Assembly (NCBI GenBank): GCA_030998225.1
Contig: JAPYXD010000403.1
Coordinates: 4,402,001-4,466,000, forward strand
Length of the DNA: 64,000 nucleotides
Direction of reading: 5' to 3'
Source of the DNA: Diplolepis rosae
Taxonomy: Eukaryota > Arthropoda > Insecta > Hymenoptera > Diplolepididae
Shown: positions 1 to 10,396 of the stretch, one piece after another
Layout: each line of letters starts with the position of its first letter
Numbering within the stretch: the stretch's first letter is position 1
Position numbers and translations under genes: made by a program
The notes under the pieces: model-generated
Told to the model about the DNA's origin: nothing
Databases searched by the model: none
Seen by the model: only the letters and a program-made list of their open reading frames with translations

Positions 1-408
1 TGGTATGGTTCGTTCTTCTCGTGACTAGAGTTCTTGAGCCTTACTCAAGTAAAAATAAATCAACTTTTTTCATAAATTATTCATAAAATATTTTTAAAAA
101 TTAATATAATTAATTACTAAATTATGACTGTTGACATATATAATAAAGATATTAATTACTATTTAGTATACATTTTCATTATAACTACGTATGAAGTTTA
201 ATGAAACTAAAGTTTGAAATGTAGATTTAAATATTGCATTATTATCAAACAGCATCTTGTGTAAAAACATTTAAAAGAAATATCGTGACTTGTTTCCGTA
301 CATGTTTATTGTTTTATTGACTCATAGTGATAATTCTGAGATAATTGATTTGGCATGGGGTCAGATGTTTAAGCAGTTTTCTATGTAATAATCATAGTAA
401 TTGGTAAA
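1..408. other. Non-coding AT-rich repeat debris
   Basis: No credible ORF. About 130-275 is a diverged copy, same orientation, of 35460-35610 (shared words such as cataactacgtatgaagttt), so it is a dispersed repeat. About 282-325 resembles the 5' end region of the Penelope-like element at 6150-6200 (tgtttccgtacatgtt), so PLE debris is present. Confidence 0.5.
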
Positions 409-449
409 GGCAAACGTTTCGGCCACAAATGGGGGCCCTCTTCAGTGCC
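409..449 (-). ncRNA. Hammerhead-ribozyme-like motif
   Basis: On the minus strand the segment reads CTGAAGA, a GC-rich hairpin, then CGAAACGTTTGCC. CTGAnGA and GAAA are the two conserved core strands of the hammerhead; here position 7 is A, which the consensus tolerates. The same motif occurs on the plus strand at 40956-41000, there with pairing TGGCA/TGCCA flanks. Such motifs sit in pseudo-LTRs of Penelope-like elements and related non-autonomous repeats. Stem II is interrupted by a bulge and activity is unproven. Confidence 0.4.
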
Positions 450-1239
450 AAAAATTTTAATTTGCATTAAAAATAGTAATTATAACCAAAGCAAGCAAAA
501 TCCATGCAACTTAATAACTATTTTGTTTTTTTGGTTTTATTGTTTTTTTCCTATAATAAATTTATTTAAAAAATAGAATTAGAGCATGCGAATAGACCTT
601 CCAGTACCGTCCTCACACAGAAGTCCTCTCATGTCAGATTCGTGGAAAATGTGAATTGCGGAACGCACCACCTCAAAGGCACACAACCACAATTAATTCC
701 AAAGAAAAGCACAGAATATAAATCCAATCGTGAGCCCTCGATGAAAAACGCACATCACAACACACACACACGCACGAAACCGAGAAGTTAAGGGTGAGTT
801 TAAACCGGTAAAATTTGAATTTGGGAAAAATTTTCTTCTTCTCTTTTCGATCACGGAGTCAACAGACCGTTTGATAGTCTGCCACTCCGTTTCAAGACAG
901 AGAGAAAACTGATTTAGAAAATATTGAGAGTTTTCTGTATAGGAGAAAACTTTTATGAAGAGTCAGGTTACAACCCCAAAGACTATGCACATTCAAAAAT
1001 CTTTTCAATGTCCCGGGCACTCGAGATTTCTATGTGCTCGAGCGTTCGAGGAAAGCAAACCCCATACCACATGTTCGAAGGAATTCGTCAGAAAAGTCAC
1101 TCAAATCGGTACAGAAACATTCCCTTGAACATATTTTAGTACAGGCGTTAAGATGATCGCAAGTGAGGACATTTTTTGATAGAAAAGAATGATATTGAAT
1201 TTTTTGGTTATTTTGAATTAACATGTATGATATACGTGT
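450..1239. other. No gene seen
   Basis: AT-rich with a moderately GC-richer stretch at 600-800 containing a CA-rich run near 755-775. Short ORFs at 924-1224 on both strands overlap one another and match nothing I recognise. Confidence 0.5.
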
Positions 1240-3420
1240 AAAAAACGTTTCTTTACCAATACTGTTTCAAAAGTATTGTATTTATAGTAAAAGCAATCCC
1301 GTAATACCATTACTAATCCTGTAAACGAGATTATGTGTATAATATACTCGTAACAATTTTTGATGCCAGTACTTTCGGAGATATTGTATTTCTATTGAGA
1401 CAGTACCGTAAACCGATTTGTTATCCTAAAACCGCGAAAAATAACATTTACGGATTAATACAATACTGTACTCGCATGTATTAGCTTTAATTATTTTAAG
1501 ACAGTACCGCAACCGATTTCTAATCCTAAAAATGCAAAAAATAACATTTACGGATTAATACAATACTGGAATCGCTCGTATTAGCTTTAATTATTTTAAG
1601 ACAGTACCGCAACCGATTTCTAATCCTAAAAATGCGAAAAATAAAATTTACGGATTAATACAATACTGTAATCGCTCGTATTAGCTTTAATTATATTAAG
1701 ACAGTACCGCAAGACGATTTTTTAATCCTAGAAATGCGAAAAATAAAATTTAAGAGTTAATACAATACTGGACTCGCTCGTATTAGCTTTAATTATATTA
1801 AGGCAGTAAAGCAAGAGGATTTTTAATTCCAAAAACGCGAGAAATAACATTTACGGATGAATACAATACTGGACTCGCTCGTATTAGTTTCAATTATATT
1901 CAGACAGTACCGCAAGACGATTTTGAATCCTGAAAATGCGAAAAATAACATTTACGGATTAATAAAATACTGGACTCGCTTGTATTAGCTTTATTTATTT
2001 TAAGACAGTACCGCAAGACGATTTTTTAATCCTAAAAATGTGAAAAATAACATTTATGAATCAATACAATACTGGACTCGCTCGTATTAGCTTGAATTAT
2101 CGTGTGAAATTCCGGCTTACAATATTTTTTCGAAAGTATTGTGTTTATATTACACCAATCCCGTAATGCAGTTTCTAGTCCTGAAAACGCAGAGAATAGA
2201 ATATTTTAGTTCTTTTTAGTTTGACATATATGATATAGTCGTAAAAAACGTTGTTGCCAGTACTTTTGAAGGTATTGTATTTATATTGAGACAGTACCGT
2301 AAACCGATTTGTTATCCTAAAACCGCGAAAAATAACATTTACGGATTAATACAATACTGTACTCGCATGTATTAGCTTTAATTATTTTAAGACAGTACCG
2401 CAACCGATTTCTAATCCTAAAAATGCAAAAAATAACATTTACGGATTAATACAATACTGGAATCGCTCGTATTAGCTTTAATTATTTTAAGACAGTACCG
2501 CAACCGATTTCTAATCCTAAAAATGCGAAAAATAAAATTTACGGATTAATACAATACTGTAATCGCTCGTATTAGCTTTAATTATATTAAGACAGTACCG
2601 CAAGACGATTTTTTAATCCTAGAAATGCGAAAAATAAAATTTAAGAGTTAATACAATACTGGACTCGCTCGTATTAGCTTTAATTATATTAAGGCAGTAA
2701 AGCAAGAGGATTTTTAATTCCAAAAACGCGAGAAATAACATTTACGGATGAATACAATACTGGACTCGCTCGTATTAGTTTCAATTATATTCAGACAGTA
2801 CCGCAAGACGATTTTGAATCCTGAAAATGCGAAAAATAACATTTACGGATTAATAAAATACTGGACTCGCTTGTATTAGCTTTATTTATTTTAAGACAGT
2901 ACCGCAAGACGATTTTTTAATCCTAAAAATGTGAAAAATAACATTTATGAATCAATACAATACTGGACTCGCTCGTATTAGCTTGAATTATCGTGTGAAA
3001 TTCCGGCTTACAATATTTTTTCGAAAGTATTGTGTTTATATTACACCAATCCCGTAATGCAGTTTCTAGTCCTGAAAACGCAGAGAATAGAATATTTTAG
3101 TTCTTTTTAGTTTGACATATATGATATAGTCGTAAAAAACGTTGTTGCCAGTACTTTTGAAGGTATTGTATTTATATTGAGACAGTACCGTAATACGACT
3201 TCTAGTCATGGAAATGCGAAGAATACAATTTTTGGATGTTTTTAAATTGACGTGTTTGTTATACGCGTATAAAACCTTGTTGCCAATACTTTTGGATGTA
3301 TTGTGTTTATATCAAGACAGTACACCAAGACGATTTCTAATCCTGAAACGCGAAAGGTAACATTTACTAATAAATACAATACTGGACTCGTACTTATTAA
3401 GTTTAATGACTGTGGGATTA
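1240..3420. repeat. ~100-bp satellite array with 891-bp higher-order duplication
   Basis: Units of about 100 bp recur, each with cagtaccgcaa, a run like taatcctaaaaatgcg, tttacggattaatacaa and ctcgctcgtattagc. Landmarks fall near 1401, 1502, 1602, 1702, 1803, 1904 and 2005. A block of about nine units, 1401-2291, is followed head to tail by 2292-3182. Every landmark I compared is offset by exactly 891 bp and the stretches compared are letter-for-letter identical. Flanking units outside the block are more diverged. The perfect copy implies recent unequal crossover or an assembly artefact. Confidence 0.9.
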
Positions 3421-3437
3421 CGGACCGGGTCAATTCT

Positions 3438-4199
3438 TTATGGCACGTTTTTTATTATGGGGTTGTAAATCTTAGAGAGGTTTTCTATGTCTGTTCTAAG
3501 ATTTACGGCGTCAACTGTACCTGCAATGTGACACATCTCCAACAGCAATCTTTTTTCATAGTTGTGTTCATTCGCTAAAATTCTGGTTCTATCGAAATAA
3601 AAAAAATGGTCTTTCTCAACTGTGTGTTCTGTGAGCGCATTTTGTTTATTTGGGGTTTCTTTAATGTTGTTTTTATGTTCTTTCAATCTGTTTTTCAGGA
3701 ACCGTTTCGTTTGACCTATATAGACAGCCTTACAGTCATTCCCTCTGCAAGGAACGCTGTAGACGATGTTAGAAGATTGTTCTTTTGGTATTTTATCTTT
3801 TGTTGGTTTGAAAATCATTTTTAGGTTTTTGTGATTTTTGAACGCAGTGTTTATATTGTAACTATTTAGGATTCCCGATATTTTTTCTGACAGACCTTCA
3901 ACGTAAGGTATGCCGATGTCAGGTTTGTCTTCTGTGTCTATGCCGACCTGATTGCTACCTAATCGTGTCTTTTCTTTCAGGGTCAAAAGTCTTTGGTTCA
4001 TAATTACTTGTATGAAGCAATGTGGGTAGTCATTTTCTTCGAGTGTATTTATAATTAATCTGAGGTTGTTTTTTTGGAATTCTTTGTCTGAAAGCAAAAA
4101 TACTCTGTCAACCAAATTGTTTATAACACTTTTTTTATATCTGAGAGGGTGATGGGAATTGAAATTAAGGTATCTTCCCGACCAAGTCGGTTTCCTATA
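3438..4199 (-). pseudogene. PLE GIY-YIG endonuclease domain
   Basis: Continues the RT frame after a single TAG at 4200-4202. It contains VYSVPC, then VYIGQTKRFLKNRLKEH, the GIY-YIG nuclease core with the following conserved Arg, and a downstream EKDHFFYF segment. In PLEs this domain nicks target DNA for target-primed reverse transcription. The stop between RT and endonuclease makes this copy unable to give a full protein without readthrough. Confidence 0.8.
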
Positions 4200-5226
4200 C
4201 TAATTGAGCGAAAGTTTTTTATTCTGTTTTCTAGTGATAGTGACATCTAGGAAATTGATTGCGCCATTTAACTCTTTTTCGAGGGTGAATACAATGTTGA
4301 GGGGGTTTGTGTTGAAGATTTGTAAAATGTGGTCAATATGTGTGTTTGGGACAACGATGAATATATCATCTACATAACGAAAGTAGACAGGTGCTTCAAA
4401 GTCGAGATTAGAAAGCCTATCTTTCTCTAGGTCGTCCATCACTATATCAGCAAGAACGGGGGAGAAGGGAGAACCCATTGGTAATCCTCGTTTTTGAAAA
4501 TATGTGGTGCCATTGAAGTTAAAATCTGTGCTGTCTAAGCATAATCGCAACCCTTCCTCGAAGTCATTCCATCGCATTGATACTTTGCGACGAATCTCTT
4601 CCATTCTACTTTTTACAGCAGAGATGGCTGCTTCTTTGGGTATATTTGTGAAGAGGGAGACTACATCCAAAGAAGCAAGAACGAAATTATCAGGGACGTT
4701 AACGTTTTTTAGTTTTTGGACTAATTCGAAACTGTTCATGATTTTCGATTTTGGTGGGGTGGTGTTTTTGGATATGATAGTGCTAAAGAAAGATGCTAGA
4801 TTGTAGGTTTGGCTGCCCACATAGGATACAATGGGTCTAACAGGGTTGCCTTCTTTGTGGATTTTTGGAAGTCCATAAAATCTAGAGGGAACTGCATTAG
4901 AGGACTTTAGATCCTTAGCTAACAGGTTGTTGATTAATTAATTTTTTTCCCATTTTTTAACTAGACTATTTACTTTGTTTTGTATTTTAGTGCTTGTATC
5001 TTTGGGACGGACTAGGTGTGTGTTTACTTCTTGTAATAAGTTATTGACCTTGTCATTGTAATCTGTTCGCGTCAAGGCAACTGTGGTGTTGCCCTTGTCT
5101 GCTCTAGTAAAAACTATATCCGGGTTGTTTTTTACAAAATTCTTAGCTTCTTTTATTTCTTGAGCAGGTTGTACGAATTTTGAATTGTGTAGAAATGGTA
5201 GTCACCCTCCATATTAATATAATAAC
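4200..5226 (-). pseudogene. PLE reverse transcriptase domain
   Basis: One frame reads through ADKGN (near 5100), KIHKEGNPVRPIVS, then SLDVVSLFTNIP (motif A aspartate), RGLPMGSPFSPVLAD (motif B) and FRYVDDIFIV (motif C, YVDD catalytic pair). These are hallmarks of PLE RTs rather than LTR or LINE RTs. One TAA at 4938-4940 interrupts the frame; the ORF ends at TAG 4200-4202 where the related copy at 37281-37892 has Trp. Role in life: cDNA synthesis at the nicked target. Confidence 0.85.
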
Positions 5227-5377
5227 AGATGCTGGTTTGCGATCAATGAGGGTCAAATATAAAGAAGAAAACTCTTTATAGTGTCGAAACTGTTGCGACG
5301 TTTCGTTGGCTATGGGTTTGCCAACCTCATCAGGCTTTATAAAAGAAGGTTAACTCATGATGAGCAAACCAGCATCT
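5227..5377 (-). mobile_element. ~151-bp inverted-repeat hairpin insertion carrying a hammerhead ribozyme
   Basis: AGATGCTGGTTTGC at one end is perfectly repeated in inverse at the other (5227-5240 and 5364-5377), with weaker pairing further in. It interrupts the PLE ORF: the N-terminal PLE region ends just upstream and the ADKGN-containing region resumes just downstream in another frame. The hammerhead lies inside. It looks like a small non-autonomous insertion; no clean target-site duplication was found. Confidence 0.6.
5281..5350 (-). ncRNA. Hammerhead ribozyme (PLE-type)
   Basis: Minus strand shows CTGATGAG, then stem II GTTGGC...GCCAAC (six perfect pairs around a 9-nt loop), then CGAAAC. 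Flanking A/T-rich strands with TTATA/TATAA complementarity could form stem I, with a short stem III. This is the canonical CUGAUGA/GAAA core. Self-cleaving hammerheads of this kind are established in Penelope-like elements, where they process the transcript. It is in the same orientation as the surrounding PLE. Confidence 0.78.
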
Positions 5378-6184
5378 TTTATTAAATTTTGATTTGTGTT
5401 CTCTCCCATTTTTCCTAAAATTATCAACAGTATTTGCATCTTTAAGTCGCATTTCATCCTGTGATTCATGGTTAATTTTATTGATGTTAGATTCGATGTC
5501 CGCGATGATATTATATGTAGGAATTTCCCGTTTTTTAATAGTAACGCCGAAATGTAACCCTAAGCTAGCTACTTTTGCGACATTTTCTAGAATTTGGGTT
5601 CCTGTTAAATTCTTGAACCACTTTTTATTTATTTTACTGTTGGAGACGGTCCCTTTATTGTATTCAAGAGAGTTCAATAGAACATCAAGTTTCCTTTTGC
5701 ATTTAGATTTACTTTCTTCGAATTGGCGGGAGGCCTTTCGGGACTCAAAATTAAAAAATCTATCGAACACGTAGCTGGGAAAAATAGTAACAATTCAATT
5801 TTCAAGATGCAAGATATGATTCTCAAGATTCTTTAGATGTGCACAAATATCGCGAATTTCGAAATTCAGGATGGACTTTTGAAAGGTATTGTGTAAGTTT
5901 GAGAATCTGTTTCCCATACTTCTGGAATTAAAAACAACGGATTGTGATACGAGAGCTTGAAAATGTTTAGGAACAACTTCAAGTTTTCGACAACGTAGTA
6001 GGAAGATTCTCTGATTAAAGCTTTTTACATAATCTAAATTTGATTGAGACCATTTTTTGAGGAGTGATGCCTCCTCGTATCCATATGTCTCTTCGATTTC
6101 TTTATAAAAACCTATCCCATTTCTACCCATGTGATAGTTGCCATTATTAAAATTATATCGTGACATGTTTCCGTACATGTTCAT
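5378..6184 (-). pseudogene. PLE N-terminal region
   Basis: Two ORFs in one frame (5795-6184 and 5330-5770) separated by an in-frame TGA at 5795-5797. The upstream part contains LRCRKLEVVPKHFQ and the downstream part VASLGLHFGVTIKK and IADIESNINKI, resembling the conserved N-terminal region that precedes the RT in Penelope proteins. The downstream end runs into the hairpin insertion, which is why the last residues are not PLE-like. Confidence 0.65.
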
Positions 6185-6884
6185 TGTTTTATTGTCCCGC
6201 AGTGATACCGAAGAAACGATTCACTAAGTTGACTGTTGAACTCTCCAATTTATTCTTAAGGGGAAGACTGTTATGTATTGGGGAGGACACTTGATGATAC
6301 CGCTTCCGATCTTAACCCGACGAGAACTGAAGAAAAACTGACGATGAAACTAAACTTTTTGCGGATTCTCAATCCCTTTTATGGGCAATTTTCGGTCGAT
6401 TGTGATCCTGGTCGCCATTTTTCAATCGATAGTTGGTTTGCCCTGGATATTTTTACCAACCTCTGGTTGACCCTTCCTCGACCTTCGCACGTGGCTGATC
6501 TGCTTGGCTTTTTCGCATATTGAAGAAGAAAAAGGGGAAGAATATATTCGAATAGTTTTTCTCCTCTGGTTTCCCCGACGTTCCTTCTTTTCAAAGCAAC
6601 TAGACTTTTAATTTCCCTGTCTTGCTCCCCCGGTCGATATTCTTGTTTACTCAGCGCATTTCGATGGGGTTTCCTCGTTCACACCATTGTAAGGGTTTCG
6701 ACGATTCATTCATAACCATTGTCTATTTATAAACTTACTGTCTCTCTCTCCCTATTACAATCATAGTACTCTACATTTTATTTCGTATCATTAATATCTT
6801 CCAAAACATATCGTTTATGAATGTTTTATTGCGAATAAAATTATGATATTAATAAATAAATGTTAATGGTCACAGGACGTGACA
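6185..6884 (-). mobile_element. LTR of a Gypsy-like element (3' end side)
   Basis: On the minus strand a purine tract AAAGGGGGGGAGG (6885-6897) is followed at 6884 by TGTCACGTCCTGTGACC, the PPT/LTR junction layout of Gypsy-type elements. The LTR probably runs down to about 6230, containing AATAAA and possible TCAGTT initiators, and abuts the PLE. A related LTR-like start (TGTCGCGTCCTGTGACC) lies on the plus strand at 44649. No partner LTR was found. Confidence 0.5.
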
Positions 6885-7477
6885 CCTCCCCCCCTTTAGT
6901 TTGGACATGGGGATGAAATGACCATGTACAAACTTTCGCAGATATTGAGGTTTGTTTTTCTTACAGAATTGTGATACATTTCAATTATCATTGTTACTGT
7001 TCATGATACATATAATTATTTAATCGGTTAATAATCGTGTTCCCATTAATACTTTAACTTGATTACAACACTCAATAATAGTTCCATAGAAGCAGTAATC
7101 ATTTGCAATGTGATTTGAATTAGTGGATGTTCATTAATAGAATGCCGAATGCTGATACATAATTGTTACATAAATATTACATAAATCCTGCATAATTGTT
7201 ACATAATTGTTATATAATTGTTACATAATTGTTAGAAGACCTATTGATGCGTTTTTCTAAACCCCTATATATATAAAACGACAAATATTTTTAAAATGAA
7301 TATAATTCAAAACGTCCATTAGAATCTTTTTAACGTTTGAAACATATATGATTATTTTTTTACATTCTCATCATGGATGAGAAGGTATTGGTTTTATGTG
7401 AAAAATGACTTTCGAAATTTTCATCAAATCTTTACGTTTTGAGACCCCCTGAGTCAGAAAAAATGGTTTTTACGAAA
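6885..7477 (-). other. Polypurine tract plus AT-rich non-coding stretch
   Basis: 6885-6897 is the polypurine tract for the LTR starting at 6884. Upstream (higher coordinates) there is no readable retroelement coding sequence. 7156-7233 holds short repeats of acataattgtt. Confidence 0.5.
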
Positions 7478-7478
7478 G

Positions 7479-7509
<31 letters not shown>

Positions 7510-8170
7510 AGGTCGTGTGCGGCATAACTCTCGATAGAATTATCAGATTGAATTGAGCTTTGGTACACTTTATCAGAGCCGAAAAAGTAAGGACAAGTTC
7601 GTTAACCAGCCACATCCAATCAAAATTGAGGGATGGAGCACTACTTTTGTGTTTTTGAAAATAATTTTTTGAAAAAATCAAAAATTCCAATCCTGGTTTT
7701 TGATAGTGCTCATAAATCTCTACAAATTATCCTAATAACATTTTTTGATTAAATCAAAATTAGAAATGCTACAGCATATTCAAATTCGAAAAAAGTCAAT
7801 ATCAAAATTCCATTTTCCAGTTAAATTATACGAGATACGAAAAAACGTTATGATACAATATTATTGAATACATAAAGACCTACAAATTTGAATTATAACA
7901 TTTTTTCATAAGATGCATATTTTTCTTTTTAGTTAAAAAAAAACTATTGAAAATCCAAAATTCAATTTTTTAACAATAATATTGGAAATACCAAAAAAAC
8001 GTAAGAATACAAAGTTGTTCGTTTTAAAAAGATCTACAAATTTTGTCTGACACAGTTTCTGATAAAAGATATATTTTTCGTTTCAATTCCAAAAAATACG
8101 ATAAAAATGAAAAAATTCCATTTTTTAGACAAAATATGTGAGATGCAAAAAAAACATTTAGATGGAAAAT
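7478..8170. repeat. TCTG microsatellite and degenerate ~145-bp tandem repeats
   Basis: A (TCTG)n run spans about 7478-7509. From about 7660 to 8170, four degenerate units of about 145 bp each carry aaaattccattttt, an aaaaacgt word and ctacaaatttg. Diverged relatives occur at 34745-34960 (plus) and 35620-35830 (minus), so this is a dispersed repeat family, probably a non-autonomous transposon. No ORF is supported. Confidence 0.55.
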
Positions 8171-8879
8171 TGTATATATTTTCCTTTCACACTTTATTTT
8201 AATTATTACAACAGAAATGCATAAAGCAATGGACACATACATATTAAAGCTGAATATAATTTAAAAACGATGATTACTTTTTTTGAATATATTTTTTGTT
8301 TTGTTTTTGAGAACATCCATTACACACATAAGTATTTTTCATTTATGATTTTTGTTTTATTTCGCTTTCCTCTTTATATAATCACACACATTATTTTGTA
8401 AACTCTAGAAATGTTTCAATTAAACATTTAGTTTGTTCGTGAAGCACTGACTACATACATATTGATATAATTGAATGTAATTCGAAAATTACGATAAGAG
8501 AAAAAATTCTGAATATAATATTAAGTGACATAAGTATTTAACTTTATCCTTGAATCCTTGAATCCTTATTTTAAAAGGTATGTACTTATCGCTTGAATTT
8601 TTTCTGTGAATTTTGTTTACATACATTTTTGACAATAATTAGCACATCTTTCATTATTATTATTTTTTGGTGATATAAATACTCATATGCAACATTGAAT
8701 ACTTTTATAATACATTCTTACACTGATATAATTTTAAGCTATAGTCAATATTTATTTAGGTAATGTTTGAATTAATTTCTTCCAATATACCCTTATGTAG
8801 GTTAATTATTGATCAGAACATATGACTAAAAAAACTCTCCATTTTCGAATTTCAACCGTGATAGTTACGGGACGTGACA
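8171..8879 (-). mobile_element. LTR start of a second Gypsy-like element
   Basis: Minus strand AAAAGGGGGGAGG (8880-8892, PPT) is followed at 8879 by TGTCACGTCCCGTAAC. The first bases resemble the 6884 LTR and the solo LTR at 41374, so the LTRs are related. The far LTR end was not located. The gene just upstream (9054-9528) is a dsRBD/zinc-knuckle accessory ORF. Confidence 0.45.
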
Positions 8880-9053
8880 CCTCCCCCCTTTTGTTTAAAC
8901 ATGGGGATAAAATCGAAGTGTTTTAACTCATTTTATTTTTATTCATTCAATTTTATATTTTTTTTTTTTTTTAGCAATGTGTCGCATCGCGTGATATCAT
9001 ATATTAGGTTACCGAATTCTTTTTAAATTTATTTATAGAGCATAAGTTGAAAT

Positions 9054-9528
9054 TTATTCGATAAATTTTTTATTTCGCTTCGGAGCAGTACAATTTACTG
9101 ATTTATGACCCCTTTGGTAACATCTTTCACATGTTCCAGTCCATTTATAAAGCATAATTTTTTCAAAATCATTTTCTATGGATTTTTCGATTCATTTTCG
9201 GACTGTTTGTTCGCTGAATAAGTAGTCTCTATTCAAAATTTCTAATAGTTTTCGTGCTGAGTCATGCTTAGCTTCTTTCTTTGTTTTAGATTTTTCCTCC
9301 ATACTTATATAAATATTCATTTCTTTTTTGAATTTCACACTTTGCTACAAATATTGGCATATGACTTAACGTATTACATTGGACAAATTCAAATTTGGGA
9401 TCGCTAAAATCGTATTCTAAGCTGATTTCATGAATAATCTGGGCTGGACTATTAGTGATTGTAATATTTCTGCCTTTTATTTTTCCTTCCATTTTTCTGG
9501 AACAGAATGTTTGTATTTTTGAAAACAT
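9054..9528 (-). pseudogene. dsRNA-binding + CCHC zinc-knuckle accessory protein (broken)
   Basis: The first half (SPAQIIHEISLEYDF, PIFVAKCEI, then a Gly-Gly-Lys followed by TKKEAKHDSARKLLEIL in the next frame) matches a dsRBD: N-terminal helix, strands, GxG/KK loop and the AK..A..LL helix. The C-terminal end has CERCYQRGHKSVNC, a C-x2-C-x4-H-x4-C knuckle. A one-base frameshift near 9292 and an in-frame TGA near 9187 break it. It sits about 160 bp upstream of a PPT/LTR, so it is the 3'-most gene of an LTR element. Same architecture as 17360-17887. Confidence 0.65.
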
Positions 9529-9569
9529 TTAATATTAATTTTAAGTTCAACAATATTTCGTAAATCATG
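9529..9569. other. Short spacer
   Basis: AT-rich, nothing recognised. Confidence 0.4.
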
Positions 9570-9955
9570 TGCAATTATTTTATTACTGATTCAAAATGGT
9601 GATTTTTGATTTTGTATGATCTTATTTAATATAACTCAGTAATTTTGGATGCTTGTTACTGATTTGACAGTAATTCTAAATGATCTGAGTATTATTTTAA
9701 TATGATTCAAAATTTGGGTACTTTATTACCGATTGAAGCAGTAATTTTTGAATAATTTTAGTGTGATTTAAAATTTGAATACCTTATTACTGATTGAAGC
9801 AGTAATTTTGAGTAATTTCAGTATGATTTAAAATTTGAATTCTTTATTACTGATTGAAGCAGTAATTTTTGAGTAATTTCAGTATGATTTAAAATTTGAA
9901 TTCTTTATTACTGATTGAAGCAGTAATTTTTGAGTGATTTCAGTATGATTTATTG
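9570..9955. repeat. ~60-bp minisatellite
   Basis: Five or six units of 60-61 bp containing ttattactgattgaagcag and tttcagtatgatttaaa; the last three are nearly identical and the first ones diverged. Confidence 0.85.
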
Positions 9956-10396
9956 CAATAAAATAATTTTTTTTTAAATTATAAAAGAGTGACAAAAGGT
10001 TATAGATTCATTCTATGAAGGGTTGTGCTTTACAAAAATTAGTAAAGTAAATAGGCATGATAGCTGGTAACCTGGTGCGAGCATAAGGTGCGAGAACATA
10101 TGGTGCGTAGGGATTCAGGAGGATTTGATAGCACAGTAGGAAGACCTGATGACTTTTTCCAATGCTTTTTTTTCAAAAACGGTATTTATTCTTAAATTAG
10201 CAAGTTTTTCTAAGCGCATTCGTTGCATATGTTACTATATAGGTGGGGGTGTTTGATGAAGACTAGGATGGTGCCCTCTAAGTTTTCCTTAAGGGATCTT
10301 TCATCAGTTTTAGAAATTTCCTAGATCCATTCGGGTCTATCTTTTTCTCAGTTTTACTTTATTTCGTGCGGAATTCTTAATTTTTATTGAAAGAAA
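9956..10396. promoter_or_regulatory. Upstream region of the five-exon gene
   Basis: No ORF. A TCAGTT initiator-like hexamer lies at 10348-10353, about 45 bp before the ATG at 10397, compatible with an insect Inr. No TATA box is convincing. Confidence 0.3.

Larger units (their letters stand above)
3438..6184 (-). mobile_element. Penelope-like element (PLE), defective
   Basis: Minus-strand retroelement with an N-terminal PLE region, a PLE-type reverse transcriptase and a C-terminal GIY-YIG endonuclease, the diagnostic order of endonuclease-bearing Penelope elements. The coding frame is broken by TGA near 5795, a hairpin insertion at 5227-5377, TAA at 4938-4940 and TAG at 4200-4202. No intact pseudo-LTRs were delimited. 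A related, independently rearranged element lies at 36303-38781. Confidence 0.85.

Noticed and set aside
1240..3420. Regularly spaced repeats considered as a CRISPR array
   Set aside because: Units are contiguous ~100-bp satellite with no unique spacers, and the DNA is eukaryotic.
6278..6594. ORFs on both strands
   Set aside because: Within the presumed LTR at 6230-6884; no homology pattern, opposite strands overlap.
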